Assembly: GCA_028564925.1 (NCBI GenBank)
Contig: CM053034.1
Location: 155,965,705-156,029,704, forward strand
Length of the DNA stretch: 64,000 nt
Direction: 5' to 3'
Source of the DNA: Lithobates sylvaticus
Taxonomy: Eukaryota; Chordata; Amphibia; Anura; Ranidae
Shown here: positions 1 through 10,241 of the stretch, in pieces
Layout of the letters: each line of letters starts with the position of its first letter
How positions within the stretch are numbered: position 1 is the stretch's first letter
The notes under the pieces: generated by a model
What the model was told of the DNA's origin: nothing
The model's input: the letters and a program-made list of their open reading frames with translations, nothing else
The model's database searches: none
Position numbers and translations under genes: made by a program

Positions 1-310
1 CTCTGCATTACCCAGCCAATACTCTGCGATACTCTGCATTACCCAGCCAATACTCTGCGATACTCTGCATTACCCAGCCAATACTCTGCATTACCCAGCC
101 AATACTCTGCGATACTCTGCATTACCCAGCCAATACTCTGCGATACTCTGCATTACCCAGCCAATACTCTGCGATACTCTGCATTACCCAGCCAATACTC
201 TGCATTACCCAGAGTATCGCAGAGTATTGGCTGGGTAATGCAGAGTATCGCAGAGTATTGGCTGGGTAATGCAGAGTATATGCAGGGTAATGCAGGATAT
301 TGGCTGGGTA
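1..310. repeat. 31-bp minisatellite with an orientation switch
   Basis: Tandem units built on CTCTGCATTACCCAGCCAAT plus ACTCTGCGATA (31 bp, with shorter 21-bp variants) run from the window edge to about 210. From about 211 the same units continue as the reverse complement, so the array is itself an inverted repeat. It is cut by the window start, so its full length is unknown. It probably lies inside the hAT-like element whose terminus is at about 653. Confidence 0.9.
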
Positions 311-320
311 ATGCAGGGTA

Positions 321-371
321 TGTTTACAAGTGATCGCTCCGTCATTTGACGGAGCGATCACATTGTAAACA
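321..371. repeat. Near-perfect palindrome (hairpin)
   Basis: Arms at 321-344 and 347-371 are reverse complements with one mismatch around a 2-base loop; each begins TGTTTACAA and contains TGATCGCTCCGTCA. It separates the inverted minisatellite from the CpG-rich 64-bp repeats. No coding content. Confidence 0.85.
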
Positions 372-375
372 GTGG

Positions 376-572
376 CCGGGTGTACCAAGATGGCCGCCGC
401 TCCGGAGCTAGGCCGAAGCCGCGGCCTTTCCTAAGGCCGCCGGGTGTGCCAAGATGGCCGCCGCTCCGGAGCTAGGCCGAAGCCGCGGCGTTTCCTAAGG
501 CCGCCGGGTGTACAAAGATGGCCGCCGACGCTCCGGAGCTAGGCCGAAGCCACGGCCTTTCCTAAGGCCGAG
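376..572. repeat. 64-bp CpG-rich tandem repeat, three units, with YY1-like motif
   Basis: Three units start at about 380, 444 and 508 (64-bp period). Each carries GTGTRCMAAGATGGCCGCC followed by CTCCGGAGCTAGGCCGAAGC. The AAGATGGC core resembles a YY1 site. All three units are rich in CpG, unlike the AT-rich surroundings. Confidence 0.85.
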
Positions 573-586
573 GCCGCGGATCGCGG

Positions 587-653
587 GGTGTGCCGATCCG
601 AACGGGGTGGCCCGTTCGGATCACGGATCGGCGACGATCCGTTGCACCCCTAG
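587..653. mobile_element. hAT-like terminus
   Basis: Read on the minus strand the segment begins CTAGGGGTGCAACGGATCG, resembling hAT terminal inverted repeats of the YAGGGGTGCAAC type. It closes the block formed by the minisatellite, palindrome and 64-bp repeats at 1-586. The other end lies outside the window, so no target-site duplication can be checked. Confidence 0.55.
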
Positions 654-787
654 CAAATAATAATAATAAAAAAAATAAAAGTATATATTTTTTTCACTTA
701 AATAAAAAGAAGGATGAGAGCACCACTCATCAGTTTATAGTCCAGGAAGTCTTTAGTGAATGTGAAAACAATTAAGGAGAAAAAGCC

Positions 788-823
788 AACACGTTTCTGG
801 GTTCAGAGACCTGCTTCATCAGG
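788..823 (-). ncRNA. Degenerate hammerhead-ribozyme-like motif
   Basis: On the minus strand CTGATGA (817-823) is followed by a possible weak stem II and then GAAA (794-797) and CGTGTT. The order and spacing fit a type I hammerhead core as found in Penelope-like elements, but stem II pairs poorly (about 3 bp) and stem I is not convincing. Probably a decayed copy. Confidence 0.4.
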
Positions 824-860
824 GATTAGATACAATGGTACAAGTTGCTGCTCAGGTACA

Positions 861-900
861 CCCTGATGAAGGGGACTTGTGAACCTGAAACACGCTGGCG
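861..900 (+). ncRNA. Degenerate hammerhead-ribozyme-like motif
   Basis: CTGATGA at 863-869, a weak stem II (AGG at 870-872 with CCT at 884-886), GAAA at 887-890, then CACGC. It faces the minus-strand motif at 788-823, so the two form an opposed pair about 40 bases apart. Likely remnants of Penelope-like termini. Confidence 0.4.
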
Positions 901-1064
901 TTTTCTCATTAATGCTTGTCATGTACGATGAAAACTATAAACAAACAGACAAGTGGCACTCTCATCCTTCTTCATTCCTCACGCCAGGGACCCCCCTTAG
1001 TGTACCTCAAGTTGACAGAGATCATCCTCTCCCTGCTCCCACCATGGTACTCCGACTCCCCTAA

Positions 1065-1418
1065 TGGCCCGTACACACGATCTGAAAATCTGATGAAAAA
1101 TACCACTTTCAGATCGTTAGTACAGAGCTTTCGAGAGCCGATAACAACAGTTCATTCGATATTATCCGATCGGACATGCACGAAAAAAATTCTCATGATA
1201 CCAGATCGTACGATTTTCTTTTAATCAGTACAGTTGTCGTCTGAAAATACAATACAAATACAACACATGACATCACTTCCGATTTTTTATTCTGTCGAAC
1301 GAGAATTTTCGTAACTTTAGTAACCTCTCCATTTTTGATATGAGATTAGCATGTAAAAAAAACAAAAAAAAAAAACGGACAATCTGTTGTCCAATTTTCG
1401 GATCGTGTGTACAGGCCA
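1065..1418. mobile_element. PIF/Harbinger-type MITE (354 bp)
   Basis: Terminal inverted repeats TGGCCCGTACACACGATC and its complement at the right end, flanked by the 3-bp duplication TAA (1062-1064 and 1419-1421). TAA duplication is characteristic of PIF/Harbinger. It has no coding capacity. The same family recurs at 13054-17038 (split by insertions) and, with a transposase remnant, at 53041-54365. Confidence 0.85.
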
Positions 1419-1928
1419 TAAGCAGTCGACACAATGCTGAGCGCAGGGCGCGGCTTTTCCTTTACCCAGTGCTCTACTAAATGCCAATTATTTATGTTCC
1501 ACTGTGCTTTACCAGAACCAAGGCTGGGTTCAGGGCTCATTCACACCAGACGCTGTGTTACAACATAGTGGCTGGTTGCAGTGGGATCCCTTCAGTGCCA
1601 ATGCACTGATCACAGCACATCACACTGTTGACTTTTTTTTTTTAAGCCAACTTTATTGAAATGTCACACAGACATGTCATTAAGTTGTATTAGCTGCCAT
1701 GCCATGCGAAGGTACTATGTTGAAAAAAAAAGTATGGCCTGTTGTAATGCGGTGGTATGAACCGGGCACATAGGAGAGAGGAGCATTTTGTGTCTTGTGG
1801 TGGAACTTGCGCTGGACCAGCTGCCCAATGCAGTTCCATGGCATCTGGTGTGAATGGACCCTTACACTTTCAGATTGAGGGGGTGATGGTAAAAACATGT
1901 GGTTGAGCCTTTTTTTTACCACTCCCTC

Positions 1929-2362
1929 TTAAAGCTGAGTTCCACCCAAAAAAGGAACTTGCGCTTGTTGTACTCCTTCCCCCCTCCGATGGCACCTTTC
2001 GAGGGGGAGGAGGGACAGGATACCCGTCTTTCACAGATATGCTTCCGGGAGCCTCAGCCGCATATTTGTGTCATCGCTGGGGCTCCCTCCTCCTCCTCCC
2101 CCGGCCGACAGGCCAGTAGGAGAGTGAAGCGGAGCCTCACGCATGCGCAGTAGGGTTCCCGGCGTGAAGGCTACACTGCCGGGTTCCCTTACTTGCAATG
2201 GAGGTGGCATGCACCCAATAGATGATGGAAACATCAGCTGCGGTGCCGACATCGCTGGACTCCAGGACAGGTAAGTGTCCGATTATTAAAAATCAGCAGC
2301 TGCAGTATGTGTACTTGCTGGCTTTGAATTTTTACAGCGGTGGGCGGACCTTCGCTTTAGGC
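1929..2362. mobile_element. TTAA-bounded element (T2/piggyBac-like), family A
   Basis: Begins TTAAAGCTGAGTTCCACCC and ends near GGACCTTCGCTTTAG. Related copies at 17511, 26850 and 28313 share the terminal TTAAAGCRGAGTTC and an internal CAGCAGCTNNAAATACTGCAG block near a CACTTACCTGTCC motif; this copy is in the opposite orientation. Nonautonomous; ORFs inside are incidental. Comparable Xenopus T2 MITEs have TTAA target sites. Confidence 0.65.
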
Positions 2363-2526
2363 TTCAAAAACTATAGACAGGGGTATACACACATGCTGTG
2401 GCAATAATCATGGCTTGTGTCATAACTGATGACAGGTGAAGTACCTTGGCAGCTGAAGATCAAAAAGGCCAAGATGGCAGCTTCCTTGGCTGGAAAGGAT
2501 AGGAGGGTTTAGTTCCACTCTAAAGT
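2363..2526. mobile_element. Fragment of TTAA-bounded family B
   Basis: The stretch with GTGTCATAACTGATGACAGGTG and GGCCAAGATGGCAGCTTCCT closely matches 19780-19895, the right half of a complete element ending GTTTACTTCCACTTTAA. Here only the right end is present, with TTTAGTTCCACTCTAAAG. Confidence 0.6.
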
Positions 2527-2597
2527 GAAACTTCAGGCCAAAGTAAAAAAGTAGGCAGAATTTGAATGCAGAAGAGACAAGCTTTGTCTTTTCTGCA

Positions 2598-3291
2598 TTA
2601 AAGTGGTTGTAAACCTCAGACATGAAATATGAAGAAAGCACATGCCTCTATAGTGTGTACAGCGATGGCTGTACGCCATTACTGCTGACACTTGTGGCTC
2701 CCCCTGCAGCTCTGCCAGTTTGTCCTGATTTTTCTTACACCAGATGCACTGCAGGGGGATTGCTATCGGTGTCCCCACCCCCCTGCTATCGGTGTCCCCA
2801 CCCCCCTGCTATCGGTGTCCCCACCCCCCTGCTATCGGGGCCTTCATGTTCCCTGCAGCATTGCCAGCTTCCCTGCTCTCCTGCTAGCATCTGCTGAGGG
2901 CACACAGGGGGATGTTTCAGAATGGAGAGTGGGGGTGTGCGGTAAATATGTCCCATTTACCAGCCCCTTCCTATCCTAAAATAATACAGTGAGTGATTGG
3001 CAGCGATCACTCACTGCACCTATTCACTGAAGCATAGTAAATTGTGTTTATGATGCTTCAGTTTGTGAATGAACAGGGAGCCGCTCAGCACAGAGCACTT
3101 CTCATTCATTCACTGTCCAATGCAGCTGAGGCGGCAGAGAAAGAAACTGGGGAATCTCTGTCCTCAGTCCCTTTTCCTGTCTTAAATGTGAGACATCAAA
3201 AAGGAAAGGGAGGGGAGGCTGATTTCTAAGAGCAGTCCTGGGCCCGGGGATGCCAGATCACTAAAACGAGGCAAGTATGGTTCTGCTTTAA
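2598..3291. mobile_element. TTAA-bounded element (T2-like), family C, with internal tandem repeat
   Basis: Starts TTAAAGTGGTTGTAAACC and ends TATGGTTCTGCTTTAA; both ends carry TTAA (2598-2601 and 3288-3291). A 23-bp tandem repeat lies inside (2761-2838). No coding region is supported. Confidence 0.6.
2761..2838. repeat. 23-bp tandem repeat, about 3.4 units
   Basis: Unit TGCTATCGGTGTCCCCACCC plus CCC repeats in near-identical form inside the family C element. Overlapping open frames in two phases here are products of the repeat and not genes. Confidence 0.9.
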
Positions 3292-3786
3292 AGTGTTACT
3301 AAAACCAGGACCCCACATTCACTATATCTGGTCTCCCATTGTACACAGAACATGGAGATGCAATTATTCTAGTAAATATAAACTGCTTTTCTTATCAGCA
3401 GTTAGAGCAGTCTTGTGACTAATATCAGTGTCTAGTTAAAGCTTGTAGGATTAGTTTTCATTCTCCCCTGATTGTGCTATGAGGCTGCAGGACCCCTGAC
3501 CCCCTGTCTGGACAGTGCTGATTGGCCCTGTGCTGATCACATGCACTCTCCCAAGAAAGAAAAAAATCTCTCTAGCAATACACACCAAACTGAGCATGTG
3601 CAGCTTGTCCCCAAGGCTCTTTACTATCAGGAGATGGTTTGGAGATAGTGCAAGAAGGAGACAGGATCAAACAGCCTTTTTACTCAATGCAGATGTTAAC
3701 CCCTTAGGTTCCATAGTGAGTATAAGAAGCATGCTTTACTACATATACTGACTGAGTTTACTGTTGAGGGCTTAGTAACACTAAGT
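3288..3786. mobile_element. TIR element with AGTGTTACTAAA ends
   Basis: Left end AAAGTGTTACTAAAACC, right end GGCTTAGTAACACTAAG, forming an imperfect terminal inverted repeat. Part of the interior (about 3430-3690, including GATTGGCCCTGTGCTGAT) recurs at 9247-9475. Nonautonomous and unclassified. Confidence 0.55.
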
Positions 3787-4335
3787 TTACAGTCCCCATC
3801 CCCTCCCCCCTTACAGAGTCATAGGGGTTCCTCCTCAAGCCGATTCCTGTCATTTTTTTTGAATTTCACGTGACTATGCATGGCTCCGCCCACATCACCG
3901 CATCATCCATTCACAGAGCTCGGTGAGAATGAGGAGACTACAAGTCCCATCTTCCACAATGGAGCAGGTGGTGAGGTCACCCGATTGTACTTCCTTCAGC
4001 CCCACGTCTCAGTACCAACCTGCAGCTGGAGGAATAGTCTGCAGGAGACGGCACCCGCCATCCACTGATCACAGATGCAGCGCTCTGCAGGCTCCACCCC
4101 ATACAATGAGTAACGGCACATTTTTATGAAGCGGTATGGGAGCATGGATATATATATATGTACATGTATGTATGATAAAGATTTTTTTTTAACGCAAAAG
4201 GCAGACAATATCTTTAAATGTGAATCTAGATGGAGGACCGTCCTCCGCCGCTGTCCCTGGACTATGTGCAGAACTCAGACCAATCATCCCATCCATTCTC
4301 CAAAATCATGTCCCATAATAATCATCTACAAGTCC
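3787..4335. other. Unclassified non-coding sequence
   Basis: No recognisable gene or repeat boundary. It includes a short TATATATA/GTATGTATG stretch at 4150-4175 and runs directly into the minisatellite. Confidence 0.5.
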
Positions 4336-4337
4336 TA

Positions 4338-6178
4338 CATCACTATCCTCCATCCTCACCCATCACACATCACTATCCTCCATCCTCACCCATCACACAT
4401 CACCATCCTCCATCCTCACACATCACACATCACTATCCTCCATCCTCACCCATCACACATCACTATCCTCACCCATCACACATCACTATCCTCCATCCTC
4501 ACCCATCACACATCACTATCCTCCATCCTCACCCATCACACATCACTATCCTCCATCCTCACACATCACTATCCTCCATCCTCACCCATCACACATCACC
4601 ATCCTCCATCCTCACACATCACACATCACTATCCTCAATCCTCACACATCACACATCCTATCCTCCATCCTCACACATCACACATCACTATCCTCCATCC
4701 TCACCCATCACACATCACTATCCTCCATCCTCACCCATCACACATCACTATCCTCACCCATCACACATCACTATCCTCCATCCTCACACATCACTATCCT
4801 CCATCCTCACCCATCACACATCACTATCCTCCATCCTCACCCATCACACATCACTATCCTCCATCCTCACACATCACCATCCTCCATCCTCACACATCAC
4901 ACATCACTATCCTCCATCCTCACCCATCACACATCACTATCCTCCATCCTCACCCATCACACATCACTATCCTCCATCCTCACCCATCACACATCACTAT
5001 CCTCACCCATCACACATCACTATCCTCCATCCTCACACATCACTATCCTCCATCCTCACACATCACTATCCTCCATCCTCACACACATCACTATCCTCCA
5101 TCCTCACACACATCACTATCCTCCATCCTCACCCATCACTGTGCCCCATCCTCACCCATCACACATCACTATCCTCCATCCTCACACATCACTATCCTCC
5201 ATCCTCACACATCACACATCACTATCCTCCATCCTCACACACATCACTATCCTCCATCCTCACCCATCACACATCACTATCCTCCATCCTCACACATCAC
5301 TATCCTCCATCCTCACACATCACTATCCTCCATCCTCACACACATCACTATCCTCCATCCTCACACATCACTATCCTCCATCCTCACACATCACTATCCT
5401 CCATCCTCACACATCACTATCCTCCATCCTCACACACATCACTATCCTCCATCCTCACACACATCACTATCCTCCATCCTCACACATCACTATCCTCCAT
5501 CCTCACACACATCACTATCCTCCATCCTCACACACATCACTATCCTCCATCCTCACACATCACTATCCTCCATCCTCACACATCACTATCCTCCATCCTC
5601 ACACACATCACTATCCTCCATCCTCACACACATCGCTATCCTCCATCCTCACACACATCACTATCCTCCATCCTCACACACATCACTATCCTCCATCCTC
5701 ACACACATCACTATCCTCCATCCTCACACACATCACTATCCTCCATCCTCACACACATCACTATCCTCCATCCTCACACACATCACTATCCTCCATCCTC
5801 ACACATCACTATCCTCCATCCTCACACATCACTATCCTCCATCCTCACACACATCACTATCCTCCATCCTCACACACATCACTATCCTCCATCCTCACAC
5901 ACATCACTATCCACCATCCTCACACACATCACTATCCTCCATCCTCACACATCACTATCCTCCATCCTCACACACATCACTATCCTCCATCCTCACACAT
6001 CACTATCCTCCATCCTCACACATCACTATCCTCCATCCTCACACACATCACTATCCTCCATCCTCACACATCACTATCCTCCATCCTCACACACATCACT
6101 ATCCTCCATCCTCACACACATCACTATCCTCCATCCTCACACACATCACTATCCTCCATCCTCACACACATCACTGTG
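4338..6178. repeat. Large minisatellite, 23-31 bp units, 1.84 kb
   Basis: Units based on CATCACTATCCTCCATCCTC ACA. Three length variants alternate: one with CCCATCACA (about 31 bp, dominating 4340-5030), a plain one ending ACACAT (23 bp) and one ending ACACACAT (25 bp), the last two dominating after 5030. The plus strand lacks stop codons in all frames, giving spurious open frames of several hundred codons (4126-6221). Confidence 0.95.
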
Positions 6179-6229
6179 CCCCATTCACACAGCATATAAA
6201 AGGTACATAAGGATCTGGTGATCTCGGGG

Positions 6230-6725
6230 ATGTCAGGGTGACAGCTGTCATCCGGGCACACACAGGTGACACGCGCTGGGTGTAGTGATGATGTCATTAG
6301 CCAGCGATGATGTCAGCGGTGTGCACAGCTGTGCAGCTCTCCCTGTATAGAGAAGGGGAGCTCCCAGCTGTAGGAGCCCCTCCTGCACCCCCCTGTGAAT
6401 CCCCCCAGTCCCTCTCACCTCTCGGGGGCTCCATGCCACCTTCTCCCTCTCTCCTTCTTTCCGTGAACCCGGCGCAGCGGCACGTCCGCACCGGGGCGGG
6501 ATCTGGCGTCACTTCCGGAACCTCCTCTGGCACCGGCGGTAACCATGGTAACTGCGCGGCCCGGCGTGACGGAGCCGGGGAATCTCAGTGACACCTTGTC
6601 ATGGAGGTTGGAGGGGCTCCCTGTTCTGATCGCACCGGAGATCGTCTGAGCAAAGTCAGCGGATAGATAACTACAGACAGAGGATGGAGACAGCCCGAGG
6701 CTTCTCATCACTGCTCTATGGATGT
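6230..6725. promoter_or_regulatory. CpG-rich candidate host promoter with ETS and X-box motifs
   Basis: This half kilobase is CpG-rich and shows no resemblance to other segments of the window, unlike most of its surroundings. It holds ACTTCCGG (6511-6518; on the minus strand TTCCGGAAGTGACG, an ETS site abutting a CRE-like half-site) and the palindrome GTAACCATGGTAAC (6539-6552), a perfect RFX X-box of the form GTNRCC-N2-RGYAAC. A GC-box-like GGGGCGGG lies at 6494-6501. ETS/RFX combinations are typical of housekeeping and ciliary gene promoters. No exon can be proved on either strand, so the gene and its direction are unknown; it could be a relic CpG island. Confidence 0.4.
6539..6552. promoter_or_regulatory. 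RFX X-box palindrome
   Basis: GTAACCATGGTAAC matches both half-sites of the RFX consensus with a 2-bp spacer, 20 bp from the ETS motif at 6511-6518. Confidence 0.5.
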
Positions 6726-6838
6726 GTGTGTGCATGAAAAAAGATCCAGCTACATCTACATTGGTGCCGATCGATGGACGAACGATCGCCTCTGGACCCA
6801 GCTACAGATTGGACGATCAGCAACAATGTTGGACGCAC

Positions 6839-7003
6839 GATGATTTACTAAATATGGAGAGTGCAAAATCTGGTGCAGCTCTGCATAGAAACCAATCAGC
6901 TTCCATGTTTTTTTTTTTTTTCTTCCTTTTTTTGCTTAAATGAGCAAGATGAAGTTATTAGAAGCAGCAGATTTTGCGCGCTCCGGTTTTCGTAAATCAA
7001 CTC
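6839..7003. mobile_element. MITE-like repeat with GATTTAC ends
   Basis: Begins GATGATTTACTAAATATGG and ends near TTTTCGTAAATCAACTCC, so its ends are inverted. A truncated relative (GCGATTTACTAAAATTGG, with GCCAATCAGCTT) occurs at 8815-8898. Common in frog DNA as far as I recall; family not assigned. Confidence 0.45.
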
Positions 7004-7226
7004 CACTGTTCACGTCCAGAGTGGGTTCAGATGTTCTATGTGATCAGCATTGATTTGTACAATACAAGGCCCCGTTCACACCTGCGCTTTCCAGGAACGA
7101 ATTAAAAATACACATTGGGAGAGATGAAAAGAAGTCGTGGGTGGTCCCGCGCAGATGGCTAAAAATTAATATATGGAACTGCTGCCCCTACTAATACTAC
7201 AACCTGAGTGGAGAGTATGGTAATTG

Positions 7227-7607
7227 CATAGCTCCCAACTGTCCCTGATTTGGAAGGACTGTCCCTGGTTTGGAGCAATGTCCCTCTGTCCCTCTTTCCT
7301 CCTCATTTGTCCCTCATTTCGGTCTGATCTATATAGTTATAAATAAAATGCACTTTTTAGATTTCAAAAAGTGTTTCCCGGGGCTAAACCTTTCATCTAA
7401 ATTCTAAATTGCTGCATTTGTACATTTTAAAAGCCAATATAAATGAATAGTAGTGGTAAAAAAAAGGCCCTTGTGGATTTAATTAACCATTTTTTATTTT
7501 TGGGGTTAATTCTCCTTTAAGGGGGTGTGACGGGGGGCGTGTCCTATGCCTACATACATTTGCTAGTAGGTGTCCCTCATTCCCATCTCAAAATGTTGGG
7601 AGGTATG
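7227..7607. mobile_element. TIR element, CATAGCTCCCAAC family, copy 1
   Basis: Starts CATAGCTCCCAACTGTCCC and ends ATGTTGGGAGGTATG; the terminal 13 bp are inverted. Flanks read TAATTG and TAATTA, a possible short duplication. Diagnostic interior: GTCCCTCATTTCGGTCTGAT. Copies also at 45257-46011 and 52670-53032. Confidence 0.6.
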
Positions 7608-7711
7608 TAATTATTGGATTGAAACCATTGATTTCTTTGTGCAAATAGAAGTGACTGGTGCCTTTAAATTCAGCTAGTTATCTAGCAAATTAGTTGATCC
7701 AAATACATATA

Positions 7712-7953
7712 GGGGGGTTATTTACGAAAGGCAAATCCAATTTGCACTGCAAGTGCACTTGGAAGTGCAGTCGCTTTAAATCAAAGGGGTAGATCTGAAA
7801 TGAGTGGAAGCTCTGCTGTTTTTATCATCCAATCGTGTGCAAGTTAAAATGCTGCTTTTTATTTTCCTTGCATGTCCCCCTCGGATCTACAGAAAATTTA
7901 CTTCCAAGTGCACTTTCAGTGCAAAGTGGATTTTCCTTTAGTAAATAACCCCC
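7712..7953. mobile_element. Palindromic MITE, GGGGGTTATTTAC ends, copy 1
   Basis: Left end GGGGGTTATTTACGAAAGG, right end TTTAGTAAATAACCCCC. Interior is strongly self-complementary (AAGTGCACTTGGAAGTGCAG against the right arm). Flanked by ATA on the right and near ATA on the left. No coding content. Confidence 0.7.
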
Positions 7954-8036
7954 ATAGTGACAAGAGTACAAGCTTGAATAAAGTGACTGATGCTTTTGTG
8001 AACAATTGATATACACAATCCTTGTATATACACAAA

Positions 8037-8304
8037 GGGGGTTATTTACAAAAGGAAAATCCACTTTGCACTACAAGTGCAATGTACACATGGAAGTGCA
8101 GTCGCTGTAGATCCAAGGGGGACATGCAAGGAAAATAAAAAACAGCATTTTAGCTTGCACATGATTGGATGATAAAATCAGCAGAGCTTCCCCTCATTTT
8201 AGATCTTCCCCCTCAGATTTACAGCGACTGCACTTCCAAGTGCAATTTCAAGTGCACTTTGCACTTGTAGTGCAAAGTGGATTTGCCATTTGTAAATAAC
8301 CCCC
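8037..8304. mobile_element. Palindromic MITE, GGGGGTTATTTAC ends, copy 2
   Basis: Same family as 7712-7953, only 84 bp away. Ends GGGGGTTATTTACAAAAGG and TTGTAAATAACCCCC, flanked by AAA on both sides. The interior GACATGCAAGGAAAATAAAA is in opposite orientation to that of the neighbouring copy. Confidence 0.7.
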
Positions 8305-8499
8305 AAAGTCTTCTTTTAAAAAAGTGACAGGTGCTCTTCAATCTTTGTGCTGATGCTTCTTATAGTGCTCCCCTATAGGTATTGCACTCACCGGAAATTT
8401 TCACCCCCTCAAAGGGGTATTTCACATTCACAGTGTTTGCCACTGTGTGGCAGATCCCAGATCCACGTCTTTAGAGACCTCTCCTTACTTTGCTTTTTT

Positions 8500-8634
8500 T
8501 AAATGTTCATCCATTTCATCCACATGTAGGGAAAATATGCTCCCATAGCATGTACACGCTCAATAAAACTTTTGGAAAACGGTATCATGCCATGGGAGCA
8601 TCTTTTTTCTACATGGGGATGAAACGTATGAACG
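8500..8634. repeat. Inverted repeat (hairpin), about 50-bp arms
   Basis: Arms at about 8502-8553 and 8583-8633 are complementary: TGTTCATCCATTTCATCC against GGGGATGAAACGTATGAAC, and ATGCTCCCATAGCATG against CATGCCATGGGAGCAT. Open frames on the two strands here mirror one another and are not genes. Confidence 0.65.
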
Positions 8635-8646
8635 TGAGAGTGGCCA

Positions 8647-8736
8647 TTCTGGGATGCCGTCATATGACGGCGTCCCAGAACAAGACGCACTGCCCCACCG
8701 TCATTTAACGCTGGGCAGGCGGCAACTAGTTAACTT
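8647..8736. mobile_element. Terminal fragment of a TTAA-type element with a palindrome
   Basis: TTCTGGGATGCCGTCATATG and its complement form a palindrome at 8647-8680, followed by GGGCAGGCGGCAACTAGTTAA. The end resembles the AAGTGGTTAA terminus of the piggyBac-like copies at 9590 and 28681. The left end is missing. Confidence 0.35.
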
Positions 8737-9246
8737 ATATTTAAGTCACTGGTTAGAGTGCGATATTGGAGCATAGGATTGCTTTTAAGAACAGCGCAAC
8801 ACCTACACATAGGGGGCGATTTACTAAAATTGGTGCGCTCAGGTGCAGCTGTGTGCATGGTAGCCAATCAGCTTATAACTTCAGCTTATTCAATTAAACT
8901 GTTACTAAACCGACAACAGTAAAATCAGTGTATATGCAGTAAAGCATGCTTGTTAAACTCACTGTGAAAACTAAGGGGTTAATCCTCTGCATTGTGTATC
9001 AGGCTGGGTTTACACTTATGCGAATTGGATGCGATTTTATCCGCATTAGAACTGTCACACAGCACATGCAGAGCTTTTAGCTTTCGTCACGATTGACAAT
9101 GCATCCACACCGAGGGACATTGTTTTTTTTATTTTTAATAAAGGAATGGTCAAAAAACTGTCTGTCTTTATTTCTTTTTGACACTTTTTTGGTGAATGAG
9201 TAGGGGTGCAATGTAAAAGTGGTGTAACTAGGTTTACAACCACTTT

Positions 9247-9475
9247 AAAGCTTGTAGGAGGAGTTTTCATTCTCCCCTGATCCTTTGTCTGGACAGTGCT
9301 GATTGGCCCTGTGCTAATTACACGCACTCTCCCTAGAAAAACAAACTCTATAGCAGTACACACCAAACTGAGCATGTGCAGCCTGACTCCTAATGCTGTG
9401 CTCTATCGCGAGAAGGGTAGGAGTCAGTTAAAGAAGAAGAGGATTAGAGAAGACAGGATCAAACAGGCTTTAGGC
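9247..9475. mobile_element. Partial copy of the AGTGTTACTAAA element
   Basis: Matches the interior of 3288-3786 (shared AAAGCTTGTAGGANNAGTTT, GACAGTGCTGATTGGCCCTG, CACCAAACTGAGCATGTGCA). A further related piece with AAACTGTTACTAAACC lies at 8899-9000. The ends are interrupted by other sequence. Confidence 0.55.
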
Positions 9476-9589
9476 TGGGTTCCTACTGGAAAACACAGTG
9501 GCTCACAGCAGGAGTCCGGTGCGTCTCCATTCACCATTTTAGGTATAAATGTTTTACCTGGAACAGACCAAAAGACGCACAGTGTTCAC

Positions 9590-10241
9590 TAAATCACAGC
9601 CACGCCCCCCCACAGTTAGTAACACGCCCCTAGGAATACTTAACCCCTACACTGCCACCTAGTGGTTAACCCCATCACTGCCAGTGTCATTTACACAGAA
9701 ATCAGTGAATTTAAATAGCACTGATTGCTGTATAAATGACAATGGTCCCAAAAATGGCTGATGTTTCCGCCATAATGTCGCAGTCACAATAAAAATCGCT
9801 GAAAAAAATTAATAAAAATATAAAACTATCCCCTATTTTGTAAACGCTATAACTTCTACGCAAACCAATCAATAATCGCTTATTGCGATTTTTTTTTTTT
9901 TTACCAGAAATATGTAGAAGAATACGTATCGGCCTAAACTGAGGAAAAATAATTTTTTTTTATATCTTTTTGGGGGATATTTATTATAGCAAAAAGTAAA
10001 AAAATAATGATTTTTTTTCAAAATTGTCGCTTTTTTTGGTTTATAGCGCAAAAAATAAAAACCACAGGGGCAATCAAATACCACCAAAAGAAAGCTCTAT
10101 TTGTGGGAAAAAACGGACGTCAATTTTGTTTGGGAGCTTCGTCGCACGACCGCACAATGGTCAGTTAAATCGACGCAGTGCCGAATCGCAAAAAGTGGTC
10201 TGGTCTTAAGCCAGCAAAATGGTCCGGTCTGAAAGTGGTTA
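9590..10241. mobile_element. piggyBac-like nonautonomous element, copy 1 (left-truncated)
   Basis: Right end GGTCCGGTCTGAAAGTGG followed by TTAA (10238-10241). Shares, in the same order with 25066-25915 and 28681-29638, CACTGCCAGTGTCATTTA, GTCCGCCATAATGTCGCAG, GCAAAAAGTAAAA, TTTATAGCGCAAAAAATAAA and CACGACCGCACAAT. The left end is missing. A CTCF-like motif is at 9652-9665. Frames within are incidental. Confidence 0.65.
9652..9665 (-). promoter_or_regulatory. CTCF-like motif in piggyBac-like copy 1
   Basis: The minus strand reads CCACTAGGTGGCAG, matching the CTCF core. The equivalent position in the other two copies is also CTCF-like (25324-25339, 29056-29071). Confidence 0.5.

Noticed and set aside
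4126-6221. Open frames of 694, 663 and 352 codons rich in H, P, S, T, I and L
   Set aside because: They are translations of the CATCACTATCCTCCATCCTC minisatellite, which lacks stop codons in every plus-strand frame; three overlapping frames being open at once is not coding behaviour.
6307-6735. Frames of 60-106 codons in the CpG-rich block
   Set aside because: High GC lowers stop frequency on both strands; none has family resemblance, although an untranslated first exon remains possible.
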